In this document: positions 1-15,000 of the stretch, in pieces
How the letters are laid out: each line of letters begins with the position of its first letter
Position numbering within the stretch: position 1 is the stretch's first letter
Origin: Spirodela intermedia
Lineage: Eukaryota > Streptophyta > Magnoliopsida > Alismatales > Araceae
Direction: 5' to 3'
Length of the DNA: 64,000 nt
NCBI GenBank assembly: GCA_902729315.2
Contig: LR746266.1
Coordinates: 4,040,759 to 4,104,758 of the forward strand
Notes under the pieces: generated by a model
Told to the model about the DNA's origin: nothing
Databases searched by the model: none
Seen by the model: the letters and a program-made list of their open reading frames with translations, nothing else
Program-made: the position numbers and the translations under genes

Positions 1-95
1 ACCCTCAATTTCACCTGATTAAGGTTGCTCAATTTTCATTATTTATGTTTTTTTTTACAATATATAAGGTAGCATATCTCATTTAATCGTTGCAG

Positions 96-3000
96 AAGGA
101 GGTTAACAAATCTAGAAACAGAGAACTTGTTCAATTATTTGAATTTGGCATTGGTATTCATCATGCGGGGATGCTAAGATCTGATAGAAACTTGACTGAG
201 CGTCTTTTCTCTGATGGTCTATTAAAGGTATGTTTATGCGTTATTTTGATTTTTCTGTATCTCTGACATTAGATTTAGCACGCTACACTTTTATTGTGTT
301 CTAGGTTCTTGTGTGCACTGCAACTTTAGCTTGGGGAGTAAATCTACCAGCTCACACTGTCATCATAAAAGTAAGTTTTATCAAGGCTGTCACATTGTCA
401 TGTTTTGCAATTTCTTGATCCTCCAAGGTAATTGTTAGTGTGTGCGTGGTAATAGCTTGGATCAATGCCAGCTAGAAGATATTTATCCGAAGATTATCCA
501 GTAGTTGTGTTCATCCATGTTAATATGACACGTAGATATTAATTTGATTTGAGTATCTTCGAGAAGGCCCACTAGTTTTTTCCTTGGCTTGAGTAAAGAA
601 AAAAAAGGAATAGCCTAGAAGGTACGTTAGATTGAACCTTGGGTGTCTGAATGTTCAGAATTGCTCCCACCTTGGGAGCCTAGTCGTAGAGAGTGGCTAG
701 CCAGGCCTTCCCAAGGAGACCCCGATTTTGATAGTGCATACCCTTTTGTGTTCAATACACAAAAGCAATAGACTCTCTACTACTAGGCTGAGATGATGCC
801 GTTTTTGTCAGTGTAAACTTTTCTCAACTGTAAGTATATGGTTGTGCATCAACTATAACACAAAATTGCTTCTTTCAATAGAAGCAAAATCGTACATGAA
901 GACACGATCTACAGTCTCAGCCACCAGATTATGAGGCGTAAAATCGGTTGTAAGTTATTGACAGCGAAAAATCAAAAGGCATACACCACAAGAGGGAACG
1001 CAAACTTTATAGTGATTTGGACAATCTTAGATCTACTCCACTCCCAAATCTCTCCTCTATATCAGTCAAAATCTGATACAACCAAGTTGACCTTATTAAG
1101 GTACCGATTAAGCCTCTTTAAAGCCTTACTCTGTAAAAAACTTAAAGAAACAATTGTGAATGAAATATAACACTTACAACTCTTCTTATATGGATCAGGA
1201 TGTCATTGCAAACAACCCCTCGCTTAGACAGGGTGCCTTTGCAATATTATGAGCTGATGGTACTTTTAGGATTTCCAAGATTGATTCATAGAAGCTTGAG
1301 AATCTCTCCGTAGTCTTTTATAGTTAAAGACTCTCCTCAGGCTGTGGCAGAGGGTTGCTCCTCCAACAGCTAGAAAACAGTGCGATTCACTGTTTTTTTG
1401 GCTTCATTTGAGTAAATTAGCTATTGGAAAATCACCAGAGTCAACCTTTAAAAGTATTAGGTTGACTCTTCAGACCCATGTCATTTTCAAGAGTTAACCC
1501 TTTTTTTGGGAGTTGGCGCTTCATGCTTTTCTTCAACCGCAAGGGTCAACTTGAGAGTTGATCTCTGTGAAATTGGTTGCTAGTTTTCCTCTCACATCAC
1601 CAGAAGGTTGACTCTTTTGACCAAGCTTGATAGTTTTGCCATAGTTTTCGTTGGAATCGACTCTAGAGTCAACTTCAATGAAAGCTTGCTAGTTTTTTCT
1701 TCTATTACTCACGGGGTTGATATTTTAGTTTAGATTTAAGTGGAAATTAAATTTTGTTTTCTTTTATATATTGTCTTTTAACTGTGAAGTATCAATTCTT
1801 TATCATAAAGCCTTCATTTTTTTGCCATTTCTCTCTTATAAAGCCTTAGCCTTCATTTCCTTGCTTAAAACTCATGCAAAATATCAACACATTGTGTAAA
1901 CATTGAGTTTTTTTAATAATCATCAAAATTCATTTATTGTTTTCTACAAATGGGATTTTCTTGTTTTTCGTCAACTCACAACTTTTCTGATGAAACATCC
2001 ACCTAGAAAAACCCAAATCTCCAAGGTTAGTGTTTGCATACTATTTGACTTGTTCATACTTCATCTCAAAAAGGTTTTTATATGCATACATTCCCTTATC
2101 ACTTTGTTATCCTTTTTTGAGGGCCAGGCTTGCCCATTTAAATTAGTTCTTCGTTTTCTTCTTCTTTCCATTGCCCTGTGGATTAGGCAAACACGTCTCC
2201 TTTGGGTACATCAAGATTTATACTGGCTCAATAATTAAGTTGTCCTGTTGTCCTTTGGCCCATTATAATGTTGCTCTAAAGTGTTGTGCTCATCTTCTCT
2301 ATCATCCATGTGTCTCAATTGATGTTCATCGTCCAGCATTTGCTAATTGTTACACATTAAATCAAGCACCAGGAAGTTAATTACTAGTTTTTGCTTGTCA
2401 AACACCACAGCAAGTATATCAAAACATCAATGCGTCATGGGAATTCATGTCAATTATGTCTCAACAGGACTTGCAACTCTTGACTTTTTTGAGTTCACCA
2501 CATTATTGTTTATCTTAAGGAGTCTATAATTAAAACCAAGATGTGGGGTGAATTAATATTTCGTTTGTGTTTAGGGTTAATCGTTTTAGATTAAATCATT
2601 ACATGCGAGGTGTGTTGAGTCAGATCAACTCATTTTGCTAGTGGAAAAATAGACTTAATGATAATGTAGTGGTTAGGCTTCCAACTAACTCCACCCTAAA
2701 AAGGTTCTAATATTTCTTAGGAGTAAAAATGCTGAGCATTGAAGCATCAGGTTGTTTAAACATTATATTTCTTGCTCTAGGTAGTTTGCCATTATACATC
2801 TGGCGCTAGGTCACCATTTCTAGATTCACAACTTTAAAATGAAGCCTATGTACTCTCAAGAGATCCATCTAATTATATCTTACCACCATAAAGATCCTGT
2901 TCAAATAAGAAATGTGAGCATATCATATAGATTTGAGAACTTTAACATTTTTAACTTGTGAGAACATGGGCCAATGGATAGATTTTCAAACTTTTTGCAG

Positions 3001-6000
3001 CATCTGAGTCTCTCATATAAAATCTCTTGCGCAAGCAGGGTTTACAACTAAATTTGAAACCAATTCCATGTATATAGGCATATCTTCCCATTCTTCATAG
3101 CCCAAAAGGCTGGTAATTCGCTGCTCGTAGTCATTCCAACAGCATATTTGCTGGTGTTGTTGTAGCTTGTTTTTTGTTTATTTTGTTTTACTGAATCTTT
3201 GTGTATTGGATGAGGGAAATTAATTTTCTAAAATAACGAAAAAAAGGAACAAAACAGCCAGAATGAATTCCAAATTTTTATTAGATATTTCTTTAGAGTA
3301 ACTACAAACTAATATCCTTATAAAAACATTTTAAATTTTGTAGTGTAATAATATAAATTGATTATTTTATATAATATGAAACAATATAAAACGTTTTGAT
3401 CAATATCGAAACAATATTGACTCAAGAGTCAGTATTCGTTATGCTCCCGAATTGATGTCATGACTAAATAGTGTTACTTCCTCTAAGCACTTGATCATCA
3501 TGCATGTTATAATATTTTTGGGTTATTGTATGCAATATGCATCCTGTTTTCTGGCAGATTTTCTTGTTTATGTTTGGCTCTTTAGGATGTTGGACATGTC
3601 CTTATTTTTTCCATCCCTCAGTAGGGATTGGAGGTCCGCACGACCCATGTTTCAATTAATTTTTTCGCTGGTGTATTCTGTGTAAAATTACTGTAGGGAA
3701 CCCAAATATATGATCCGAAAGCTGGAGGATGGCGGGATCTTGGCATGCTTGATGTTATGCAGGTCAGATGCATACTGTCCCTTCCTTTTTTGAAAGGCTA
3801 CCATTCATTATAGCTCTATTGTGAGAAGATATTGTTTGTGCAACATTTTTGTTTTTAGATATTTGGACGTGCGGGAAGACCTCAATTTGACAAAAGTGGA
3901 GAAGGAATTATTATCACGACTCATGATAAATTGGCTCATTATTTACGGTTGCTGACAAGTCAACTCCCCATAGAAAGTCAGGTGCTATTTTATTTCCGCG
4001 TTTAATTAATTGACTTACAGAAGTTTTCCATTTTCAATGTTTAATCCTTCGCTTCTCTGTTATCTACATTCTCAACATGGGACAACTTGAAACATCTACG
4101 ACATACCTTAGAATTTATGCTAACAGTTTTTAACTTTATAATTTCCCTGTAATCTTTTTTGGTGTTCCAATCAGCTTTCATAGACCACTGCATCCTTTAT
4201 CAGCCTGTGATGTCTTGGTGTTTTTAGTTGTTTCATTTTCATTCAGCATTCATAGGTTCATCTGGCAAACACTGCCTTCACATTTTCTTTTTATGGAGTT
4301 TGTGTCATACTGTTTTGTAACTCTCTGAGATATTAAGTTCTGAGTTGGTGCTCTTCTTTGTCCCATCTATAGGATATCCATTCCCATGCATGAATTAGTC
4401 ATGTTCTGAATTATATAGTAATTCTGATTTGTTCAATCTTCATGAAACATGCAGTTCATCAGTGCTTTAAAGGACAACTTGAATGCAGAGGTAGCCTTGG
4501 GAACAGTGACTAACGTTAAAGAAGCTTGTACTTGGCTTGGGTACACATATCTGTTCATAAGGATGAAGACCAATCCTTTGGCTTACGGTATTAGCTGGGA
4601 TGAGGTATTGTATAACTTGGGCATTCTCGAATGGTGGACAATTGATCAAATACTTTGTAATGCTTATAAAATGACTGTCTTGGGTCAAGGAGAGAGGAAA
4701 TTTTTTAAAAAAATTAACGTGTTGTTTAACCAGGTTATATGACATGCTAAATAAAAAAGCGTTTTTTATTGTCAAATAATGACATCCACGTTGTGTTCCT
4801 TCTATTTACTGTTTCTCTGTAATTTTCTTTAATTTTAAAATTCTCTGTTTCGTCTTCTTGAGAGTATCACTTGTCTGGGCAAGCCAAACTTTAGTTCGGT
4901 TAATCAGCTCTGACATTATGGCTGACGGTTCTCCAGTCATCCCTTGAGAAATTTGGATTGGTCTCAATTGTTTCATTTTTAAAAAAAGTAAATAAACTGT
5001 ACAATGTGTAAGTTAAACTTAAATCACCTTGGTGTCAATGCCTACAGGCATTCTCGAGTTAAATTCACTTGCTTTGCATCCATGAGATAAATGCATGAAT
5101 ACGTTTTTTACATTATAGCGTCTTTACAATTAGGAGTAGGAGGAAGTGATGTCTTGTTGTGTATTTTATTTTATTTCGTTTTTTTCATTTTAAGTATGAT
5201 TTTGCCATTTGTATGGATGTTTTTATGACATTCTTTCCTTGGACCCGATGATGATTTGGTTTGGATAGCCCATGGCTGACTATGTTGGCCAGTCCCGTTG
5301 TTGATTATGCTCTCACTCTGAATCCGTCCATCCAGTTCACCTTCGTAACCAAAGAGTCACTTTACCAAAGAATAGTCAAGTACAATATAACAATGTTGGG
5401 CTGGGACACTAGTACCATCCGAATCTCACCCTTGGCTTGTAGTCTTGGGAGCTTCCGCAATCTTCTGTTTGGCGAATCAAGGCTCATGTTTCGATAGAGA
5501 ACAAAGTCCCTGGGAAGAACCGTAATAATTTACTAGTTCAACTTCAAATCAATTGAATTTTATGAAAGTTCTTTTCTGTGAAAAGAGAGTAATTGTGGAA
5601 TGCTCCTTATTTTTTTGTCATTGTGGTCAATTTGCTTTGGATCATCATGATGGGATTCAATTGTATATTCTGGCTCAATTTCCGAAGTTATTAAAATGCG
5701 TACTGGTTACACGTATGTACTAACTGGCACTTGGGGAGACAATTTTTTATAAAAAGTGAGCTAAATTGGGAGTTTGGAGGGTGCTTGATAGTCTAACTCA
5801 TGTCTTGAAGACCGGAACCTAATCATTATGATTTTATAAAGAATTTTATCATCAAATTTTATTTTGATGATGTGACTTGATTTTTGAGCCAGATTTCTGG
5901 TCTTATTTTGGGTCTGTCAGAGATTTGACTCCCAATCTACGTGAGATTCGTTTTGAGGCTTATAAATTAAGACTTTGGAAGAGAGTAATTTTTTTAAAAG

Positions 6001-9000
6001 AGTTTAATTATCACATGAGTTGGATGAATGGTTTTAATTTTGAAGAATCAGTTTAATATGATGAGTTTTCTCACTTTCCCGATCTAAAAGTGATACAGTG
6101 GAGGACAGCCCTATTTGAAGATTGTTCCCTAAAATACTTGATTGTCCTGATATCACTTTTCATATTCTGAGATATATAAGTTCAATGCACTCTTTCAGGT
6201 CATTGGGGATCCTTTGTTGATTTCCAAGCAAAAGTCTCTTGTAACTGATGCTGCACGTGCACTTGACAAAGCCAAAATGATGCGGTTTGATGAGAAAAGT
6301 GGAAATTTCTATTGCACTGAACTTGGTCGAATAGCCAGTCACTTTTACATTCAGTACACAAGTGTTGAAACTTACAATGAAATGCTTAGGCGCCACATGA
6401 ATGACAGTGAGGTAATTGATGGAATTTTTAATTTCTAATTTATTATCAAATAATATTTTTTAAAGTTTACCATTATCTATTTGCTTCATTTCAGATAATT
6501 AATATGGTGGCTCATTCCTCGGAGTTTGAGAATATTGTTGTCAGAGATGAGGAGCAGGACGAGCTTGAGAAATTGGTTAAAACATCATGTCCTGTGGAAG
6601 TTAAGGGTGGTCCTTCTAATAAGCATGGGAAAGTTGCAATCCTTATTCAAGTGAGATGCTTTCTTTTTGTAAGCCTTGCTTGAATCAAACTTTCGGTAGC
6701 GTTTATCATTAGTGTTTGATATGCACTTAAACGATTTGCAGGTGTACATATCAAGAGGTTTTATAGACAGCTTTTCGTTGATATCAGATGCAACTTATAT
6801 AAGTGCAAGTTTGGCTCGTATTATACGTGCACTATTTGAAATCTGTTTGCGGCGAGGATGGTGCGAGTTGACATCTTTTATGTTGGACTACTGCAAGGCT
6901 GTGGATCGGCAAATTTGGCCACATCAACATCCTCTCAGACAGTTTGATAGGGATTTGTCAGCTGATGTCTGTTCTTTAGTTTAATACTCTACCCCGTTGC
7001 ACTTTTCTCAATCATGATGTAAACTAAACTTGTCTTTTTATTTGTATTTCAGATCCTGAGGAAGCTAGAAGAGAGAGGTGCAGACTTGGATCGTCTTTAT
7101 GAAATGGAGGAGAGTGACATTGGTGCACTGGTCCGTTATATTCCTGCTGGGAAGGTATTCTTCTTTGGCCACGAAAATTTTTTTACAGCCTATATATAGT
7201 ATAAAATTGACTTAGACTTTTTATTTTTTTTTATTTTTTTTTAATGAAAGCTTGTCAAGCAATGCTTGGGGTATTTTCCGTGGATCAACTTGTCTGCTAA
7301 CGTCAGCCCAATTACTAGAACTGTTCTCAAGGTATTCTTTGCATTGGGGCTCAGTCTAATCGCATCTATATTAATTTAGGTTATCATCATAGATCTAATT
7401 TTGTATTACCTGGTAATCTCAGGTTGATTTGGTTATTACTCCAGAGTTTGTTTGGAAGGACCGTTTTCATGGAGCTGCCGAACGTTTTTGGATCCTAGTG
7501 GAGGTAATAGGAATTGCAGTATTATATTATGTGATTTTTTTGTGACATGTGAGTATTATATTGTTTTCCACTATAACTCAGTGGTTCATTTTTAAGAAAA
7601 ATGTGTATGATCGTTTTCTGCAATGGGAGGGTTTTCTTTTTTCCTAACTTGATCAATAATCCAAGACGTTGTCTGATGCGTGGTTGCTTCGTAGCTGATC
7701 ATGAAATGTAAACTTAGAGACAGGTTGTAAATGGGATTAAAATACAAATATATTTTTTCTCTTTTATTGTCTAATTTTCGGGTAAACAGGAGTGTAATTA
7801 GAGAATCAATTTTGTGAGAGGTTACTGTCCCCAGTTCCGTGAATTCTGCTTTTCACTATGTGAATTAAGTTGTGATATATTAAATGTGTTGAGATCGCAG
7901 ATTGAATGAGACAATTAGAGCACAGGCATAATGATACTCAGGAGTGAGTTATTTTGTTTTCATCAACCTTTTGGTTCTTGATCGAATTTTCGATTTGTCT
8001 GTGATTAAAATTGTTCACCACTCATTTGAAAACCTGATGTCCATATATCATCCTGATCTGATGTGCATACAAGACAGTGTTGCAACTTGTCAGAGGTCTT
8101 AGCTTAACCACCATTAATTTGACAATTCTGATCTTCAGTAAGTTGATACACTCAGATTCGTAGCCAAAGTTGTTGGCTGTGCATTTTTTTTTTAATCTGT
8201 AGATTCGAATTTATGGACCTCCTGAGATGATAACGCGTGTTTGTTATCCTGCTTCCTTATTTCTGAATATTAGCTTTTTTTGTTGCTTATTTACCTTTAC
8301 CTTCTTCTCGTCCCCCACCCATTCTGTCTCACCCTAAATGGAATGACTCTCCTAGTTACTTTTTATCACATGCAAACGGAATCACCCAAAATGCTTCCTT
8401 TTTTATCTCTCCTAGTTGTTGACCCGAGTCGCAAGTCCACTTTATCCGCCCACAACCTGGTTTTGAGAGACACTTTTGGACTTTGCAATAATGCGACCCT
8501 TCCCCACACAGATGACCTGGGATGGGTTCTTCGTAGCCACATTATGCCGTTTGTGTTGAACTCTCTAGGATTGTTTTTCCTTTCTATCTGTTTCTTTTCA
8601 CTGTATTTTCGTCCTTCTCTGTTAATCGCTATGTTAAGTGGATCCATTAGATTGTTAACGGATCCACTTAAAGACATGCAATGGGCCTGGCCCATTAACT
8701 CATGTAAACTGTACTCAAGCGGGAAACCAAGATAATTGATGTAAGATTTTGGGATTGCGGAAATTCTGCTCCAAGAAGTGGTGACTGATTCATCTTCCTG
8801 AAAGAGGAGGATCGTGAAGATCGTATCCTTTCATTCTCTAAGTTGCAGGAATCTCAATCAAGATCAATTCTCAACAGTTTGGTTTAGATTAAGCATTATA
8901 AGAAATTCTTACCAATGAATGAACCGGCAAAGAAATTGTTAGAATTGATGATCTAGTCGAGTTAGCTCTAGCTTCCTAACAAAAATAAAGATAATTAGGG

Positions 9001-12000
9001 GAGAACGCGGGAATAAATGAGTGTGTGACTTGTTATAATCGAAAATGGATCTGTCATCTTGATAGAGATGATTCTCCCTCGTCAGATATGTATATTTATT
9101 CTAGTCTTCTAGAGAACGGAATATATCAAATAGATCAAGAAAATAAATATTTTAACTATGATTCATGCCTACTATTCAAACCTTTTAGCTATAATGAAGA
9201 TCTCAAAGGTCTTATCGCTCTTCTGCTTCAGCTGAGGCCAATGTCGATGTCCTATCTTTATAATTCTCCATCTGCAAAAGCACGAAGACGAAGCTACAGC
9301 ACAGAGCGCCACCCCCCACAACTGAGATAGACAGATATATAGATAATGAATTTGGAGAGAGAGAGAGAGAGAGAGGAAACTAGTGGAAAAAAAGGAAAAA
9401 GATCTAAGTTGAGTGCAATGATGGATGCGTGTGTGGTTCAGAATATTTCCCACATCAAGACAATGTGATAAAGTCAAGTTCTTCTTTTGGTGCCTACTTT
9501 GAATGTTTTATAATAATGTGTTCTTAAGTTTTGGTGATGACTGGCATTGCATTATTGCATTGTGTCTCCCCATCTCAAAAGTCTATAGTTTTCTTTTCAT
9601 GCGTTGAGTATGATTCTATTTCAAATTCTCATTTATTTTGGAACAGGATTCCGAGAACGACCACATTTATCATTCTGAGCTTTTCACATTGACAAAGAAG
9701 ATGGCGAAGGGAGTAACTCAAAAGATTTCGTTCACTGTACCAATCTTTGAGCCACATCCGCCCCAGTATTTTATTCGTGCTGTTTCTGATTCCTGGCTGC
9801 ATGCAGAGGCATTTCATTCAATTTCTTTCCATAATCTCACATTGCCTGAGGTAATTTGTTTCCTGTTTACTAATGTGTTTTTGATAATATATCGTGTCAA
9901 TAATCAATCGAGCTTCTTTCAGACTCAAATGTCACACACGGAGCTTCTTGACTTGAAACCTCTCCCCATAAGCGCTCTTGGAAATAAGCATTATGAAGGC
10001 CTTTATATATTTTCACACTTCAATCCAATACAAACACAGGTCTGTAATATAGTGTGCTTTTCTACTGAGAAGTTTGTTGATTCTCTCTTTCACTGGCGAT
10101 TCACTTCATTTTTCTAGTGGTCGACTTAATACTCCAAAATAACTTTTTTCAGGCATTTCATGTGCTGTATCACTCGGACAGTAATGTTCTCTTGGGTGCA
10201 CCAACAGGAAGCGGAAAAACTATTTCAGCTGAATTAGCAATGTTTCGTCTGTTCAACACGCAGCCAGATATGAAGGTATATATACATTGTAGCAATACTT
10301 TCAGAGGAATAGATTCGAACTGTATTAATATAACACTCTCGCAGGTCATTTACATTGCTCCTCTGAAAGCACTTGTTCGTGAAAGAATGAACGACTGGAA
10401 GAAAAGACTAGTTTCTCAACTGGGCAAGAAAATGGTATGATATGAACTTTTTAATGTAATAGAACAATAAGAAAAAATGTGTAAGTGTTTATGAAGGCGC
10501 AACTAAAAGAGCGTTGATGTTAGGTTGAGATGACTGGTGATATTACTCCAGATCTAATGGCACTGCTGTCGGCTGACATCATAATATCCACTCCTGAGAA
10601 ATGGGATGGTATCAGCCGCAGTTGGCATAATCGAGCCTATGTGATGAAAGTGAGTCTCTTAAAACCCTTTCTTACTTAGAACTTTCGAACGTGGGCTGAA
10701 AACTAGCTGATTCCCGCTACTAATGTCGAAGATAACTTACTGTTACCTACCTTTCCTTTATTTATTTGTAGATAACAGAAAGGAAAAGCTTGTGTTACTC
10801 GTCAACTTGTTGATTTTCTCTCATCATGAGAGTTGTAACCTGTGGTAAATTAAACTGAGTTAAATCTAATTAAATTGAGTTGGTTAATGATTGCTATCTG
10901 TTTGCTATGTTAATTTTTTTTCACCATCATGCTTTTCATGTTCGAATCGTCGTAAAATTATTCATTTTTGCGCAAATTTAATCATTGGGAACCTATTGTC
11001 TATAGTTGTATTTTATTTTTGATGTGCAAAAAACTCATTGGTATAGGTAGGACTAATGATTCTGGATGAAATTCACTTACTTGGAGCCGATCGGGGACCC
11101 ATTCTTGAGGTATTTCTTAATGAAATCTTCTCATATAAATTCCATGTTTCAATGTGGAAGCTGAAATGCATGTTCTTTTTAGTGTAATATGAGAATTATT
11201 TTTATTTTTCTCTTTGATCCTAACTGTATCACTTACTTTGTCAAAGCATAAGTAGATTCTATGATTTGGTGAAAGTTAACATAAACTGTCTGGACAATTA
11301 CTTTCCCCTCTTTGAAACAAGAAAGGAAAGTGGAGTTCAGAGTCTCATCTACTCATTCCGAATATGGGGTTACTTTTTGGTGGTTGGATAGTATCAGGTG
11401 TTCGTGAAAATTAAAAGAAAAATGGGTATACTAGTAGAGTGGCAATTCTTTATAAAACAAGCCTGTACATAAACATTATAGACGACACTAATGTGATATA
11501 TACCAAATTACGCATAGCTCTCCCAAAATGATGCAATACAACTCTCCACCTTTCAAAAATTTGTCATTAGATTCCGCCTCACTGTTTGATCTTCCCTGCT
11601 CCTTGCAGTTCAGATAGCTGATTCATCTTGCATGCCCATGATTCCACCACATCACTATGCTTGTGTTGCTTGAGCCTCGTGAAGCTCTGCACCTGAAGTT
11701 GCTCTCCAATTTGAGTACCATACTGTGTCGTGACACATTCTACAGCCTAGGCTTCCTGCTAGGAACTTCAACCACTGTATGTAGGGCACTACTCGTCTTA
11801 GTTCACTTTTTTTGCTATATCATATCATGGGCTATAGTTGTCTTTAGCAGACAAGAAGTACATGCTTCCTGATGGTATCTTCCCCAAGCTACCTGTTTAA
11901 TAACAGTGAACAGTATCTTCAACCAACACCCTCTCGTTTGATTGCTTACCCATGGAATGACATTAGTATACTAGTATGCTTAATCCAGTTGACTCCTATT

Positions 12001-15000
12001 TTCTGCATCTACAGTTCCTCTTTACGTGATGCAATGCACACTGCTCTATGCCGCACTAGACTTTCAGCACTAGGTAGGATATGTCTGTAGCAGCGGATAT
12101 AATTCAGTAATGGAAAATTGGTAGGTTGAGGCACCCAAATATCTTTAGAGTTATCTTTTTTTTTTTGTTTGATGATGAAATCGAATAGAAAAATCTGGCA
12201 TCTTGGTTTTCTTTATGGTAATGATTATATGATATTTTTCCTTCCTGTATTCCGTTGGGCAATTTGTGGTTATTTAAGTATCTTTCTTACTCTAATTAGC
12301 TTATGCTTTAGAATTGATGTATATTTCAGGTTATTGTCTCCAGGATGCGTTATATATCCTCACAAACAGAACGTGCAATACGTTTCATTGGCCTATCAAC
12401 AGCTTTAGCAAATGCTGGGTACACTGTTATTTCGTTCAGTCATTTGGAGTTTTCATGAATATTTTACTGAAGTAGATGCCACCTTAAAATTCTGGTTTCC
12501 TGGCTAGCCTGTGATCGTCGTGAGCTGAATGGAATATGCGGATGATAAGACAAACTTTTAATGCAGCAAATAGCTGTGCAATCCGTACTTTGGCCTTGAG
12601 TTGCTTATTTGTCTAATTTGATAATGTTGAAAGGTTTCTATCTTTTTAAAGGTGACTAGAGTGATATGCGGATGCTGAAATACGTTCACACCTGTGGTAT
12701 TTTCATATGCAGTTATTTTCGAAAATGGCAGCCGTAAAAATTTACAATTTAGTTAAAACAATGTTTTGTAATTCACCATAATCTATGTAGTAATTAAATG
12801 GGACTCTTGAAATATGTAAATCCAATAAGGATCGCGCATTTCTTGCTGGAAATTTTTCTCATAGATATAAGGTTTGTCTAAAAGCATATAAATTATATTC
12901 ATTGCAAGATAATTTATTGAATTATTTCAATGTTCTCTAGGCGTTTAATGTCTTGTCTATATTTGTTTCTGTTGAAGATAAAATCATGTCTGATGTGCTG
13001 AATCGTGACGACGGAGCCTGCAGAGAAAAATACTCTTATTTGAAAGGAACACAAAAAATTACATTTCAGAGTGTGTCTGCTATTTATAACAGACCCTGGA
13101 AGGTTCTGGAGACAGTCACATAACTCGAAATATACAAGGCACATCTCGTCAACACTCACCCTCAAGCTGACGAGTGGATGTCATCCATTCCCAGCTTGAG
13201 AATAATCTCTTGTAATTGTGTGTGCCTGAGATGCCTTTAGGAAGCATATCCGCTAGTTGATTGTGTGTCAAGATGCATGGCATACAAATCAAATTTCGTC
13301 TGTTCTCTTATTCGAATGGAACAACGAAAGTTACATTTCAAAGGGAGTGGACACATTCTCTTATTCTCTTATTCTCTTATTCGGAAGGTTCTAGACACAG
13401 TCACGTAACTCAGATATACTAGACACATCCTGTCAACAGTTTTTACACATTATCCTATGTGTCTTACATGCTATATTCCAAATGACCCATACGTTATGCG
13501 TTTTGGAGTATGATTATTTTTATATTAGTCAGATGATTATTGGAAGCTTTCTTTGTTTTCTTCTGTGTTGACCTTGTCATTTGTGATTTCAGTGACTTGG
13601 CCGATTGGTTGGGTGTTCGAGATATTGGGCTGTTCAATTTTAAGCCTAGCGTGAGGCCTGTGCCGCTTGAAGTTCACATACAGGCAAGCTAATGCATCTA
13701 TTAATGGCCTCTTGTATATTTTTTAGATGCGTCCTTAGTTTGTCAGTCAGATACAAGCTACGGAAGCTGGACCTTCCACTTCACTTGTATGATTATGTTA
13801 TGCTGGGCCAGACTTATCGATTTTACCTAACAATTACTTTAACCTAGCTTCACGAACATTTATTCAGTTTTATTATCCAGATGATGCAATAAGTATCAAT
13901 GTTTGCTGGATTCTGTTCATTGTTCCTTCCATTTTCCTTGGCCTTTTTGACATTCAATTTTTATTGTTTGGTTTCCTTGTCATGTGAGCCATTTTCTGCA
14001 TAATAAGCATGTATTGTGGATATTTAAAACCGACAATAATCTTGGGGTTTACTAATCATTAATGTGTGGAACTTCAAAAGATGTAAAATTCTGTTTTTCT
14101 CTAGATTTTTTGACTTGCGTAGATATTATCATATTTTCGTAACTTGCGAATTTGTGGGTTTCTGTATGTGTAATTGGTGCTATAACTATGCAATCACAAG
14201 TAAATTGCCCTTCAAAGGAATTCTTTCACGAGTTAATTCAGCATCTGATGTGTGAAATCCTAAATGCATGTCCAACAAACAGGGTTATCCAGGCAAATTC
14301 TATTGTCCAAGAATGAACAGCATGAATAAACCTGCATATGCTGCTATATGTACACATTCACCTTCAAAACCCGTCCTTATTTTCGTTTCATCTCGTCGGC
14401 AGACACGGCTTACTGCATTAGATCTCATTCAGGTATTATTTTTCACCAAATTCTGAGAACAAACTGGTCCACGGTTTCCTATAAAATGTGTTGGAATCAG
14501 TTTCTTAGTTTGTGCAAACATAAATTTAGTTTGCAGCTTCAGATGAACGGCCAAGGAAGTTTCTAAATATGCCAGAGGAAGTATTGCAAATGGTTATTTC
14601 ACAGATAACCGACAGCAATTTGAAGCACGTTTTACAATTCGGAATTGGGCTGCACCATGCAGGACTTAATGATAAAGATAGATCTTTAGTTGAGGAACTC
14701 TTTGGAAATAATAGGATCCAGGTATTTTTTGACTCTAGTTATTAGTTTCGTATTATTTCATAATATTTTTCTTTTTCAGAAAATAAAGAGATTTCCTTTG
14801 TTTTGTCTTGGACGTATTTTACGAGACACAGGTATTGATCAGTACAAGCACTCTGGCATGGGGTGTGAACCTTCCTGCTCACTTGGTCATCATTAAGGTG
14901 ATGATTTTTTGAGTTTATTTTCCCATAATAATACGTACTGTACATCTGCCATGGAATATTCATTTCTTAGTGTGTGCAGGGGACAGAATACTTTGATGGA

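Noticed and set aside
1439-1680. W-box (TTGAC) regulatory cluster
   Set aside because: The motifs lie deep in an intron within longer repeated blocks, so decayed repeat DNA explains them better than WRKY control.
8280-8735. 151-codon open frame in a helicase intron
   Set aside because: No recognisable domain, and an opposite-strand open frame covers the same bases. It is probably chance.
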